Program-made: the position numbers and the translations under genes | In this document: one piece after another, positions 8,129-17,471 of the stretch | How positions within the stretch are numbered: position 1 is the first letter of the stretch | Layout: each line of letters begins with the position of its first letter | The notes under the pieces: model-generated | Told to the model about the DNA's origin: nothing | Databases searched by the model: none | What the model saw: the letters and a program-made list of their open reading frames with translations, nothing else | Origin: Cyanobacterium stanieri PCC 7202 | GTDB taxonomy: Bacteria > Cyanobacteriota > Cyanobacteriia > Cyanobacteriales > Cyanobacteriaceae | Direction: 5' to 3' | Length of the DNA stretch: 64,000 nt | Assembly: GCA_000317655.1 (NCBI GenBank) | Contig: CP003940.1 | Span: 1,993,547 to 2,057,546, forward strand

Positions 8129-9924
8129 TAAGATAATAAAGGATTTTTTTGTTCGAGATTAGGTTGAACTTTTATCCTTGCTAAAACACAGGTGATATTG
8201 TCATGACCATTGATTTGATTAGCTAATTCTAGGAGATGAGATGCTCCTTCTTGCAAATTAGCTTTAGAACTGAGCAGGGGTAAAAGCACACTTTGCCAGT
8301 TATTTTCTAATAGGTCATTATCAGATAAACCATCGGAACACATTAGAAATAAAGTGTCTTCTTTGACCTCAAAAAAGTTGACTTCGGGATGAACAAATTC
8401 TCTTTTTCTAGGGCCTAGGGCTTGGGTGAGTTGATAAGCATCGGGACGGGCAAAGGCCTGTTCGGGTTCAATGCCGTTTCTGATTTCTGCTTGGGCAACG
8501 GAATGATCAATGGTTAATTGTTCTAAACCCCATTTTCTGGTAACTCGATAGATTCTACTATCTCCCACATGGGCGATCGCCACTTGATTATCTTGAACAA
8601 GGGTCATAACTACCGTTGTTCCCATTCTACCCGCACCAAGATTACCTTTTTCGATGTTGGCATCATAAATCGCTCGATTGGCTTCTAAGATACCTTCTTG
8701 GATAGTTTCCTCATCGGGTAATTCCTCTGTCCAATGGTCATTAAAATATTGATAAAGGGTTTTGACCGCTAAAGCACTGGCTACTTCTCCCCCTGCATGA
8801 CCACCCATGCCGTCGCAGACAAGGAAAAATCCCCGACCACTACACAAAACCCCTTGAGGAGTTTCCCTTTTGTTAATCTTGGTTTCTACGGCAAAACAAT
8901 CCTCATTGTGGGAACGTTTCATGCCGATGTCTGTCATACCGCATTCAGTTAGACTTAATAGGGTCATGGGTAAGACTACTGTAGGTTGTTCGTCAATATC
9001 TTCACCTTTATTAATTACCGTGGCTTCTTGATCGTCGGACTCGTCAAAATCAAATTGATCGGCTAGTTCGTCCAATTCGTCATCGGGGGGGATAAAAAAT
9101 TCTTGTTCCTCGCCACTTTCTAATAAATCGTCTAATTGGGCTTGTTGATAAACCACATCTACCGCATCACATAGATTTTTGATATTATCAATTTTGCCCT
9201 CTTCGATTTGTTCCATCAATGTTTTGATGGGTTTACTGGCTTCGGTGCGATCGTGTTCTTCTAAGACCATAATCCACGTTTCCACCAGTTGCCTGAGATG
9301 GGGAAGGTTATCAAGATCATCAAAATAAAGTTTTTTGATCTCTAAATTTTCGGTGTCACCGATACCAATGTTCTTAATTTCTAGGAGAGTTTGGGCACAT
9401 TTTAATTTGCTAAGATCTTTCCATAGCCTTGCCATTTTCTGAAAATAGTTGAAAATGTGGCTAGTTTTTGGCTCATTTTCTCCCAGATATTGATCTAAGG
9501 ATTGCCAATTATTTCTCTGGTTGATGATTACATATTCTTGTCCTAGCTCATCTTGCCAAGCGTCTAACAAGTCAGGAACAAGGGGGGCGTATTCGGTTAG
9601 GGTAAGGTAGGGAAAGGCTAAACCGGGAATCCCTGCTTCTATCAAGCTCCTACGGTCAAATTCGACTACGGTTTCTAAATTAGCGTCTAATGATGATTGT
9701 TTTTCTGGTTGGGTATCGGTCACTAACAGCTCGTAATAATGGCGATCGCCCCTACAGGAAAAAGGTTTTAATTCATCCTTGTTATAGGAAATAGCAAGGG
9801 CATAACGGGAGATATTTTCACTATCATCTAACTCCCCGAAAGGTATTTCCAAAGTTGCATCTTTATGGGTACTGAAAATACATTGGGAAAGAATTAAATC
9901 ATCAGGACTGGTGGACATATTCAT
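8128..9924 (-). CDS. PP2C-type Ser/Thr protein phosphatase with long N-terminal extension
   Basis: The C-terminal half (about residues 330-590) is a PPM/PP2C phosphatase with metal-binding motifs in order: MKRSHNEDCF, VCDGMGGHAGGEVAS, AIAHVGDSRIYR, LMCSDGLSD and HDNITCVLARI. All metal-coordinating aspartates are present, so it should be an active Mn/Mg-dependent phosphatase. The N-terminal 300 residues lack a recognisable domain. They are rich in acidic residues around 265-310 (DDELDELADQFDFDESDDQE) and could be a divergent kinase-like or regulatory module. It may act on the Ser/Thr kinase network or partner-switch proteins such as the ATPase at 5671-6123; this is inference. Starts at 9924 and 9918 are both possible. 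Confidence 0.92.
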   Translation of the reverse strand: MNMSTSPDDLILSQCIFSTHKDATLEIPFGELDDSENISRYALAISYNKDELKPFSCRGDRHYYELLVTDTQPEKQSSLDANLETVVEFDRRSLIEAGIPGLAFPYLTLTEYAPLVPDLLDAWQDELGQEYVIINQRNNWQSLDQYLGENEPKTSHIFNYFQKMARLWKDLSKLKCAQTLLEIKNIGIGDTENLEIKKLYFDDLDNLPHLRQLVETWIMVLEEHDRTEASKPIKTLMEQIEEGKIDNIKNLCDAVDVVYQQAQLDDLLESGEEQEFFIPPDDELDELADQFDFDESDDQEATVINKGEDIDEQPTVVLPMTLLSLTECGMTDIGMKRSHNEDCFAVETKINKRETPQGVLCSGRGFFLVCDGMGGHAGGEVASALAVKTLYQYFNDHWTEELPDEETIQEGILEANRAIYDANIEKGNLGAGRMGTTVVMTLVQDNQVAIAHVGDSRIYRVTRKWGLEQLTIDHSVAQAEIRNGIEPEQAFARPDAYQLTQALGPRKREFVHPEVNFFEVKEDTLFLMCSDGLSDNDLLENNWQSVLLPLLSSKANLQEGASHLLELANQINGHDNITCVLARIKVQPNLEQKNPLLS

Positions 9925-10040
9925 TTTTATTGCTTGATATTTTATTATTATAGTTACCCCTCACATTTATTCCACAAATAATTAACTAAGTTTTATACTT
10001 AATTTACTTGCAGCAACCTGCAACCTAACCATTTCAAGAT

Positions 10041-10928
10041 TTATAAATTCAAAATTCCCTCCGTCACAATTACTGACTCTCCCCCCACTTTAATTTCCTC
10101 AATTATATTATTTCTTTTAAGGGCGATCGCCTTTATCCGACTAGGGCGCCCCATCTCCAATCCCTGTTCAATGGTCCAACACCAACACCCATCCCCATGC
10201 TTATATTTTGCCAAATAACCAGCAAAAGCCGTCGCCGCCGACCCTGTAGCAGGATCTTCAGTAATATTAAGAGCAGGGGCAAACATCCTCACCTGAAAAC
10301 TATCCTTCCCAGTTGGGACGAAAAGATAAACATGGGGCGACCAAAAATCTTTTAATACCCTCTCCCAAACCCCCAAATCCACCTTTGCCCGACCCAAAGC
10401 ATCCCTATCACGAAGAGGAATTAACAAAAACGGTAAACCACAAGAAGCCCCCATAGGTACAAAATCATCCACCATCAAATCATCTATTCCCAAAGATAAA
10501 ACTTGAGCCAAATCCTCCCTCGAAGGACAATCAAGATAAAATTCAGGGGTAGAAGGTGCTTGTAATTGAGTCCATATCTTATCCCCCTGCTCCCTAAAAA
10601 TGGTTACAGGCACATCCCCCACCCCCTCCCGTAAAATAATCTCCCTTTGCTCAGAATTAAGGTCAAACTTACCCAACTTTGCCAACAAAAAAGCCGTGCC
10701 AATGGTAGGATGTCCTGCAAAAGGAATCTCTCCCCCCGGGGTAAAAATGCGTAGACGAAAATCTGCCTTTGAATCCGTAAACACAAACACCGTTTCCGAA
10801 AAATTAAACTCTATGGCGATTTTTTGCATAACCTCATCACTTAAATCCTCCACTTCAGGAAAAACAGCCAATTGGTTCCCAGAAAAAAGCTGATTTGTAA
10901 AAACGTCCAAAGTATAAAATTTCATCAT
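10041..10928 (-). CDS. PhzF-family epimerase/isomerase
   Basis: The roughly 295-residue protein belongs to the PhzF/diaminopimelate epimerase-like fold. It shows the catalytic glutamate segment NFSETVFV (about residue 45), GHPTIGTAFLL and the C-terminal DPATGSAATAFAGYL loop that binds the substrate carboxylate. PhzF of phenazine synthesis isomerises DHHA, but most genomic homologues are of unknown substrate and no phenazine genes are nearby. TTG 10931, ATG 10928 and ATG 10925 are adjacent possible starts; an ATG is preferred. No strong ribosome-binding site is visible. Confidence 0.88.
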   Translation of the reverse strand: MMKFYTLDVFTNQLFSGNQLAVFPEVEDLSDEVMQKIAIEFNFSETVFVFTDSKADFRLRIFTPGGEIPFAGHPTIGTAFLLAKLGKFDLNSEQREIILREGVGDVPVTIFREQGDKIWTQLQAPSTPEFYLDCPSREDLAQVLSLGIDDLMVDDFVPMGASCGLPFLLIPLRDRDALGRAKVDLGVWERVLKDFWSPHVYLFVPTGKDSFQVRMFAPALNITEDPATGSAATAFAGYLAKYKHGDGCWCWTIEQGLEMGRPSRIKAIALKRNNIIEEIKVGGESVIVTEGILNL

Positions 10929-11174
10929 CAAATAAAAATAAATCTCAAATAATCACAACACATCAGTACTTTAAATTAGCAGAAAATCGCCCACTCTAAT
11001 CAAGATAAAGTACAAATATAAAAACTTGATCTATAATTGGTCAATATAGCTTTACCGTCATGATTGTTCATCAATATCCAACCTTTTTATTTCTCTTCTT
11101 AAAAAGAATATTAACTACAAAAATAATTTTAAAAAAGTAGTTTTTATAAGAACTATAAAAAGGAAAAAATCAAT

Positions 11175-11216
11175 ATGATTTTAAAGCTATTGACTGTAAA
11201 AATAGCAAATAATTGA
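11175..11216 (+). promoter_or_regulatory. Possible 13-codon leader peptide before the glycosidase gene
   Basis: An AGGA-containing ribosome-binding site at about 11160-11165 precedes ATG 11175, which opens a 13-codon frame (MILKLLTVKIANN). Its TGA stop (11214-11216) overlaps the TTG codon at 11213 and ends two bases before GTG 11219 of the next gene. That next gene has no good ribosome-binding site of its own, so translational coupling through this leader is possible. Chance cannot be excluded. Confidence 0.3.
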
Positions 11217-11218
11217 CT

Positions 11219-13726
11219 GTGGACACCAAAATAAAGACAAAAATTTCCCTTGTAGAATCAGAGACAAGAAAACTGATTAATGAAATCAAAAGAATCGAAA
11301 AATCTTCCAACACTGTTTTTGAAGAAAATCAAGACGTAGCCACCTATCTAGGAGCTAATTATCGAGAAGATGGGTTAACCCAAATCGGTTTTTGGACTCC
11401 TCAACTACTGAGGGAGGTAATGCACCTTAACGAAATTTATTTAGAAGTATTTACCCCCACAGAAGACATCAAAGTAAAAGATCTTTTATCTTCAGAGACT
11501 AACACCATTGAAGTAAGACGAGACTGTATTTTTCTCAAAAAAAGAGGTAAATTTTTCTGGGGTGTGGTTGAGGGTATGAAACCGGGTACAAGGGAAACCC
11601 TTGGTTCATTTTATTGGTTGAGGTATCGTAACCCTTATGGACAAATTGAAATTATTAGGGATCCTTTAGCCCATTCTTTGCCCTTTGGAGTATTTGCCCC
11701 AGCGGAATTGTACGACATGGGCAAACTAGAAAAAGAAAGAACTGACCTAGACTATTTTAAACTCACAGGGTCAAGGGAAGATAAAAATATCCCTCGCACT
11801 CCTGCCCCTGTCAATATTTTACAACTCCATGTAGGCACGGCATCCGATGAGGGTACTTTGGCAGGATTAAGCAAAATTTATCAGAATATTGCCCAAAAGA
11901 TCAAAAACAATGAACCCCTAGAACCCCATGAGGAGCATTATATTGGTTATGATGCTGTCCAACTACTACCCATTGAGCCGACCATTGAATATAGGAAAGA
12001 TTTGAGTCAGGACAGTAGGTTATTTGAAATTGTGGAAGAATGTTGCGGCATTGCTCCCAAAAGCATTCCTGAAGGAGATGATATTTTTAACAGCATTGAA
12101 GGTATCAAGGTTAAACTAACTCATCCCAATACCCAAGGATGGGGTTATGATGTGCCGATTTTAGGAGCTAGTGCCACTAGCCCCTCCATGCTCGGTAGTT
12201 TACGCCCTGATGAATTATATGATTTTATTGGTGTGTTACACAATTTTCCTAATAAGCCCATCGCCCTTATCTATGATTTGGTATATGGTCATGCGGACAA
12301 CCAAGCAGAATTATTAATTAATCATCAATTTTTCAAAGGCCCCAATATGTATGGGCAGGATTTAAACCATCAACTCCCCATGGTACGGGCGATTTTGTTG
12401 GAGATGCAAAGAAGAAAAATCAACACAGGAGCCGATGGTATTCGGGTTGATGGAGGTCAAGATTTTCGCTTTTTTAATCCCCTAACTGGTAGGGTAGAGC
12501 AGGATGATCAATATCTTTTGGCCATGAGCGATTTGGTGCAGGAGATAGGGGGTTATAAGAGATTACTATTTACCATTTTTGAGGATGGGCGCCCTTGGCC
12601 AGAGGAAGGTTGGGAAACCAAGTCCACCTATATGGATTTAATTAATCTCAAGTCTGATTCTTATCAATGGGGACCTTTAATTTTTGCCCACAATACCCCC
12701 AGTATTAAAGGTTTTTGGCGTAAAAAGTGGCAGAGGGTATGCGAGGTAATGTATCAGGGACAAAACTGGATTACAGGCTGTGGTAATCATGATACTTTGC
12801 GCCGTGGTAGTCAGGTAGATACTCGCCTCGAGATTAATTGGCGTTTGGGAGAAACTCTCAATGATGTGATTCGGGCGGCCTATGATAATCCTGCGGTGTC
12901 CATGTGGGTGTATGGTTTTAGTCCGGGTTTACCAATGGATTTTATTAATGTTTTGATGCACGCACCTTGGATGTTTTTCCGTAACACTGATGAGGAATAT
13001 GGGGTTAAGGTGGTTTCTGAGGAGGTGGGCTTTTTGGATTGGCAGATGACGGAGGAGCGTTATCGCCGAGATAATACTTTTTCTCGGATGAAGTCTTTAG
13101 GTTTTCAGAAGTTGGAACAGTTGAGGGAGTTTACCCACGCTCTTAATGCCAGTATGATTGCTCGTAATTATGATCTTCATGAGGTGGTTAAGGTATGTCA
13201 ACTTTGTTTTGATGATGGGGCTTGTGATATTAATCAGTTGAAGGAGATGAAGGAGGGTGATATGATCACTTTCTGTCAAAATCTCGATATTGACAATCTC
13301 AAAAAGTGGGCTTTGATGTTTATGGAGGATTGTGCTGAGATTTGTAATGTTGCTCATTACACGAAACAAGTGGATCCTGACCTTGCTAAGTATAATCTCC
13401 GTCTTCGGGAGTTACGCAGTCGTAATCCTTGGCTTGGTAAAAGTTTACATGGGGGCGATCGTTTTAATAAGATTGAAGAAGAGGATGCTACTATTTATTA
13501 TGGAGTGCGATCGCACCCTAAAAGACCTGACGAAAAAATAGTTATGGTGGCAAATCTGGAGGGGCAAAAGATAGAAGTTAATCTGCTCGACTGGTTGCAG
13601 TTAGATCCTACCCAATGGAAAGTAGAGTTAACCACTCCCAATTTACCCGAAATTGAAGACATTAAAGATTTGAATCATATCATTCTTGGTCAGAGTCAGG
13701 GAGTATTACTAACCCCTAATTTATAA
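11219..13726 (+). CDS. Glucosylglycerol hydrolase-like glycosidase
   Basis: This protein of about 835 residues resembles the cyanobacterial GghA family, which hydrolyses the compatible solute glucosylglycerol to glucose and glycerol when salinity falls. A GH13-like signature ADGIRVDGGQDFRFFN (about residues 404-419) carries the likely nucleophile Asp, and TGCGNHDTLRRGSQ fits the region around the conserved His/Asp. The N-terminal 200 residues look like a beta-rich accessory domain. A TAA stop at 11210-11212 forces initiation at TTG 11213 or GTG 11219, since the next methionine is about 70 codons in. No osmolyte synthesis genes are adjacent. Assignment to GghA is from recalled similarity. Confidence 0.65.
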   Translation: MDTKIKTKISLVESETRKLINEIKRIEKSSNTVFEENQDVATYLGANYREDGLTQIGFWTPQLLREVMHLNEIYLEVFTPTEDIKVKDLLSSETNTIEVRRDCIFLKKRGKFFWGVVEGMKPGTRETLGSFYWLRYRNPYGQIEIIRDPLAHSLPFGVFAPAELYDMGKLEKERTDLDYFKLTGSREDKNIPRTPAPVNILQLHVGTASDEGTLAGLSKIYQNIAQKIKNNEPLEPHEEHYIGYDAVQLLPIEPTIEYRKDLSQDSRLFEIVEECCGIAPKSIPEGDDIFNSIEGIKVKLTHPNTQGWGYDVPILGASATSPSMLGSLRPDELYDFIGVLHNFPNKPIALIYDLVYGHADNQAELLINHQFFKGPNMYGQDLNHQLPMVRAILLEMQRRKINTGADGIRVDGGQDFRFFNPLTGRVEQDDQYLLAMSDLVQEIGGYKRLLFTIFEDGRPWPEEGWETKSTYMDLINLKSDSYQWGPLIFAHNTPSIKGFWRKKWQRVCEVMYQGQNWITGCGNHDTLRRGSQVDTRLEINWRLGETLNDVIRAAYDNPAVSMWVYGFSPGLPMDFINVLMHAPWMFFRNTDEEYGVKVVSEEVGFLDWQMTEERYRRDNTFSRMKSLGFQKLEQLREFTHALNASMIARNYDLHEVVKVCQLCFDDGACDINQLKEMKEGDMITFCQNLDIDNLKKWALMFMEDCAEICNVAHYTKQVDPDLAKYNLRLRELRSRNPWLGKSLHGGDRFNKIEEEDATIYYGVRSHPKRPDEKIVMVANLEGQKIEVNLLDWLQLDPTQWKVELTTPNLPEIEDIKDLNHIILGQSQGVLLTPNL

Positions 13727-13935
13727 TTTTTGATTTTTTATTGCTCAATGTGAAATGTTACGAAATCTAAAGTTTCCTATAAGGACTCTTAATTTGGTAA
13801 AGTAGATTACGATAAATCTAACTATACTTAGATGATCTAATTTTCTGAATATGGCAACCCTTGGGAAATTAGTGATCATAAGTAAAATACGAGATTTAAA
13901 ATTAAAAATTTAGAAAAAATCAAAAGAGAGGTAAA

Positions 13936-14772
13936 ATGATGAGGTTTCGCAACCTGTTAGTAGCTTTCTTGATTGTATGCTTAGGGTTTTTAGGTGCTTG
14001 TAGTGATGGACAAGCCAAGGCATACGATCCCAGAACTATCACCTATGACGAAATTGTTAACACTGGATTAGCTAATAAATGTCCCCAGATTAATGAATTT
14101 ACCCGTGGCTCTATCGAAATCAGCCCTGACCAACCCTTGGCAGTGGTTGATATGTGTTTAGAACCCGAGGAATACTTCGTAAAAGAAGAGCCTGTCAACA
14201 AGAGAAAAGAAGCTGAGTATATCCCTGGTAAAGTTTTAACCAGAGATACCACCAGTTTAGAACAAATCAGAGGCACTATTGTGGCTGATGACCAAGGTGT
14301 TTTAACTTTCCAAGAATTAGACGGTATTGATTTCCAAATCATCACTGTTTTATTACCTGGAGGGGAACAAGTACCCTTCTTCTTCACCATCAAAAAATTA
14401 ACTGCCCAAACTGAACCCGGTTTCACTTCTGTGAATAGTTCCACTGACTTTACTGGTGCTTTTAAGGTACCTTCTTACCGTGGTGCTTCTTTCTTAGATC
14501 CTAAAGGACGTGGTTTAACCAGTGGTTATGATAATGCGGTTGCTCTTCCTGCTGGTGCTGATAATTCTGAATATACCCGTAGTAATCTCAAACAGGCTGA
14601 AACCATGAATGGTGAAATGTCTTTACAAATTACGAAGGTTGATGCGGAAACAGGAGAAATTGCTGGAATCTTTGAAAGTGAACAGCCTTCCTCTACTGAT
14701 TTAGGTGCTGAAGAGCCTGAAGAGGTTAAAATTCGTGGTTCTTTCTATGCTCGTTTAGAACCTCAAATTTAG
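13936..14772 (+). CDS. psbO: Photosystem II manganese-stabilising protein PsbO
   Basis: PsbO is the 33-kDa extrinsic lumenal subunit that stabilises the Mn4CaO5 cluster of PSII. The 278-residue precursor starts with a signal peptide (LLVAFLIVCLGFLGAC) and then mature sequence with the family landmarks LTYDEI-like ITYDEIVNTGLANKCPQ, two cysteines (NKCPQ and DMCLEP) that form the conserved disulfide, and KGRGLTSGYDNAVALPA. A lipobox-like LGAC precedes the mature part, although PsbO is normally cleaved as a soluble lumenal protein. AGAGAGG-type ribosome-binding sequence lies just upstream. It is followed by a strong terminator. Confidence 0.98.
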   Translation: MMRFRNLLVAFLIVCLGFLGACSDGQAKAYDPRTITYDEIVNTGLANKCPQINEFTRGSIEISPDQPLAVVDMCLEPEEYFVKEEPVNKRKEAEYIPGKVLTRDTTSLEQIRGTIVADDQGVLTFQELDGIDFQIITVLLPGGEQVPFFFTIKKLTAQTEPGFTSVNSSTDFTGAFKVPSYRGASFLDPKGRGLTSGYDNAVALPAGADNSEYTRSNLKQAETMNGEMSLQITKVDAETGEIAGIFESEQPSSTDLGAEEPEEVKIRGSFYARLEPQI

Positions 14773-14813
14773 GTTTTACGAATATGTGAAGGTGTTAGGA
14801 TATATTTTTGCAA

Positions 14814-14849
14814 AAAAAAGTTGGGTTACACAGAACCCAACTTTTTTAT
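14814..14849. terminator. Bidirectional intrinsic terminator between psbO and bicA
   Basis: A 10-bp perfect stem AAGTTGGGTT/AACCCAACTT (14818-14827 and 14834-14843) with a six-base loop is flanked by A8 on the left and T-rich sequence on the right. It can therefore terminate psbO on the plus strand and bicA on the minus strand. It lies 41 bases after the psbO stop and 17 bases past the bicA stop. Confidence 0.9.
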
Positions 14850-14859
14850 TACTTTTATT

Positions 14860-16551
14860 TTATAGGTCAACGTTTATGGTTGACGCTTCATAGGTTTGGC
14901 TTTGTTTGCTTCTGACTATGCCTAATCCTTGTTGTAGGGCGTAAAGGCGATCGCCCATCCAGTTATGTTGAGGAATCAATCCTGCTAAACCTAACTTTTC
15001 GAGACGGTGTTTGACCTTACCTGTTGCCCCGACGATAATTACCTCGTGATGTTCGTCAATGGCTTCTTTGATGGCATTTTCCAGAGCAAGGGAAGAAGTT
15101 ACTCCCAAAATAGGTACTTCTGATAAATCTACAATTAATACATCATAATTATTAACAGCATTGTGTTCCCGAGAAATAGCCTTGGCAACTCCAAAAATCA
15201 TTGGGCCACTGAGATGGAATAGTAACATACGACCCCCTGCCAAATCGAGGACTTGCTTTTCTTCATCATTGAGAACAATTTGATCATCAGCATCACTAAC
15301 CATTTTCACAGACTTAGAACGTAATTCTGATAACTTATCAATGGTCATGACATTAGCGATAAATATACCTACCCCTACAGCTACCATCAAATCGACCAAT
15401 ACAGTGAGTAAAATTACCCCATAGACAATACCTGCGGCTTTCCAAGAAATTTTATGAACCCTTTTCAAGAATCCCCAGTCCATAATATTTAAACCAACTT
15501 TAAACGCAATCCCTGCCAACACAGCCAAAGGAATATTTGCCGTGAGGGGAGCCGCCCAAACGACCACCACAAAAAGGATTGATGCTCGAGCAATACCTGA
15601 TAAAGCACTGGTGGCGCCTGTTTGAATGTTAACCACCGTTCCCATGGTAGCGCCAGCCCCTGCAATACCACCAAACATACCTGAAAATAAATTTCCTAAA
15701 CCCTGTCCAATTAACTCTTTATTAGAGTTATGCTCTGTGCGGGTTAAACTATCAGCTACCACAGAAGTCAAAAGAGCATCAATACACCCCAGCATACCTA
15801 GTACCATGGCATCAATAACCATAGTTCTCAATTCATTGGCTCCAAAAGTAGGAACTTGTAGGCTGGGTAAGCCTGTGGGAATTTCACCGATGCGACGAAT
15901 ATCTACATCACCAAAAAATACTAAGGAAACCACTGTTCCTGCAATTAAGGCTAATAGTTGGGGAGGGCAATATTGACGATAACGACGGGGTACTACGTAT
16001 AAAATTACCACGGTCATGACTGCCAAGATAGTTTCGAGGGGGTTGATATTTTCCAGCAGATTAGGAATATTTTGTAAAGTGCCAATGACACCTCCAGAGG
16101 GGCTTCCTTGTCCTAGGAAGGGGGCGATTTGTAAAATTACGAGGATCAGCCCAATGCCTGTCATAAAGCCCGAAATAACGGTGTAGGGCATCATGGTAAC
16201 GTATTTACCTAATTTTAAAACCCCAAAAATAATTTGAAATACCCCTGCCAACATGACGACGGTGAAAGCCATGGCCATACCATTTTCTGGGTTACTGGCG
16301 GTCAAATTGGCAATTACCGCAGTCATAATAACTGTCATCGGGCCTGTGGGTTCGGAAATGAGGGTAGGAGTACCACCAAATAAGGCGGCAAAAAATCCCA
16401 CTAAAACAGCGCCCCATAACCCCGCACTTGCCCCTGCACCAGAGGCGATACCGAAGGCGAGTGCCATGGGTAGGGCAATGACGGCGGCGGTTAACCCCCC
16501 TAATATGTCTCCCCGCACATTACGCAAATGTATTTGATTGGTTATTTGCAT
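14860..16551 (-). CDS. bicA: SulP-family Na+-dependent bicarbonate transporter BicA
   Basis: BicA imports HCO3- with Na+ across the plasma membrane as part of the CO2-concentrating mechanism. The 563 residues have the SulP core of about 12-14 membrane segments, with FGGTPTLISEPTGPMTV (about 58-74), MLGCIDALLTSVVADSLTRTEH and GGIAGAGATMGTVVNIQTGA. A cytosolic STAS domain follows (about 430-545, with LSEVPILGVTSSLALENAI). Length and sequence agree closely with Synechocystis BicA rather than with a sulfate carrier. AGAGGAAA lies before the ATG and a TATAAT-like box lies some 45 bases upstream. The end is at the terminator shared with psbO. Confidence 0.93.
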   Translation of the reverse strand: MQITNQIHLRNVRGDILGGLTAAVIALPMALAFGIASGAGASAGLWGAVLVGFFAALFGGTPTLISEPTGPMTVIMTAVIANLTASNPENGMAMAFTVVMLAGVFQIIFGVLKLGKYVTMMPYTVISGFMTGIGLILVILQIAPFLGQGSPSGGVIGTLQNIPNLLENINPLETILAVMTVVILYVVPRRYRQYCPPQLLALIAGTVVSLVFFGDVDIRRIGEIPTGLPSLQVPTFGANELRTMVIDAMVLGMLGCIDALLTSVVADSLTRTEHNSNKELIGQGLGNLFSGMFGGIAGAGATMGTVVNIQTGATSALSGIARASILFVVVVWAAPLTANIPLAVLAGIAFKVGLNIMDWGFLKRVHKISWKAAGIVYGVILLTVLVDLMVAVGVGIFIANVMTIDKLSELRSKSVKMVSDADDQIVLNDEEKQVLDLAGGRMLLFHLSGPMIFGVAKAISREHNAVNNYDVLIVDLSEVPILGVTSSLALENAIKEAIDEHHEVIIVGATGKVKHRLEKLGLAGLIPQHNWMGDRLYALQQGLGIVRSKQSQTYEASTINVDL

Positions 16552-16777
16552 TGAAGTTTTCCTCTTTTTAAAAGATTATATAGATTTTTTTCTATGTATA
16601 TAAATTAAACTATCGATTGCATCCTATAATAACCATAACTGGGGGTAATAACAAGTAAATTACAGTTATATTTTTCGATAGTTATGATTAGTTTTATTAA
16701 TAAAATAGGGCGGGTTGTTTTCCTCTGAAGCACAAGGGCGTAAAGTGGATTAGCATAGGCGAAAATTGAGGAACAAT

Positions 16778-17467
16778 ATGACGATTTATTTTGTGGGGGC
16801 AGGGGTTGGTGGTGTTGATTATTTGACGGTCAAAGCTCATGGTTTGATTACTCGGGCGGATGTGATTATTTATGATGCTTTGGCGGATTCTCAAATTTTA
16901 GATCTTGCTCCTGCCCATTGTCTCAAGGTGGATGTGGGTAAAAGGGGAGGACGGGTAAGCACTTCTCAGCAGAAGATTAATCAAATGTTGGTGGATTATG
17001 GTTTGCAATATTCTCTGGTTATTCGTTTAAAAAGTGGAGATCCCGGTATTTTTGGTCGTCTTCATCCTGAATTAGAGGCGATCGCACCGTATAATATTAG
17101 TTATGAGTTGATTCCCGGTATCTCATCAGTTTTGGCGGCTCCCCTATGGGCAGGGATGAGTTTAACGGAGAAACATCAGGGCAGACATTTTGCGGTGGTT
17201 AGTGGTCATGATCCTGATGTTCTTGATTGGTCTATACTGGCTTCTATTGATACTCTCGTTATTTTGATGGGGGCAAGAAATCTCCCTCTAATTATTGATT
17301 ATTTACTAGGGTGCGATCGCTCCTCAGACTCCTCCATTATAATTATCAAAAATGCAGGACGAAAAGATCAGCAGATCTGGCAAGGAAATTTAAGCAATAT
17401 GATGGATCAAGTTCAAGGAATATCCTTATCTCCCTGTGTTATTGTTATAAGTAATATTATCAGTTAA
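16778..17467 (+). CDS. cobA: Uroporphyrinogen-III C-methyltransferase
   Basis: SUMT transfers two methyl groups from S-adenosylmethionine to uroporphyrinogen III, giving precorrin-2 for siroheme and cobalamin. The 229-residue protein has the tetrapyrrole methylase landmarks: N-terminal loop FVGAGVGGVDYLTVKA, RLKSGDPGIFGR (the conserved GDP-x-x-F-GR), PGISSVLAAPLWAGMSLT and VVSGHD. The first motif departs from the usual VGAGPGDPELLTLKA, with GVGGVD in place of GPGDPE. TTG at 16766 extends the frame, but ATG 16778 with GAGGAA just upstream is better. Four bases separate it from the next gene, suggesting an operon. Confidence 0.9.
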   Translation: MTIYFVGAGVGGVDYLTVKAHGLITRADVIIYDALADSQILDLAPAHCLKVDVGKRGGRVSTSQQKINQMLVDYGLQYSLVIRLKSGDPGIFGRLHPELEAIAPYNISYELIPGISSVLAAPLWAGMSLTEKHQGRHFAVVSGHDPDVLDWSILASIDTLVILMGARNLPLIIDYLLGCDRSSDSSIIIIKNAGRKDQQIWQGNLSNMMDQVQGISLSPCVIVISNIIS

Positions 17468-17471
17468 AAAG

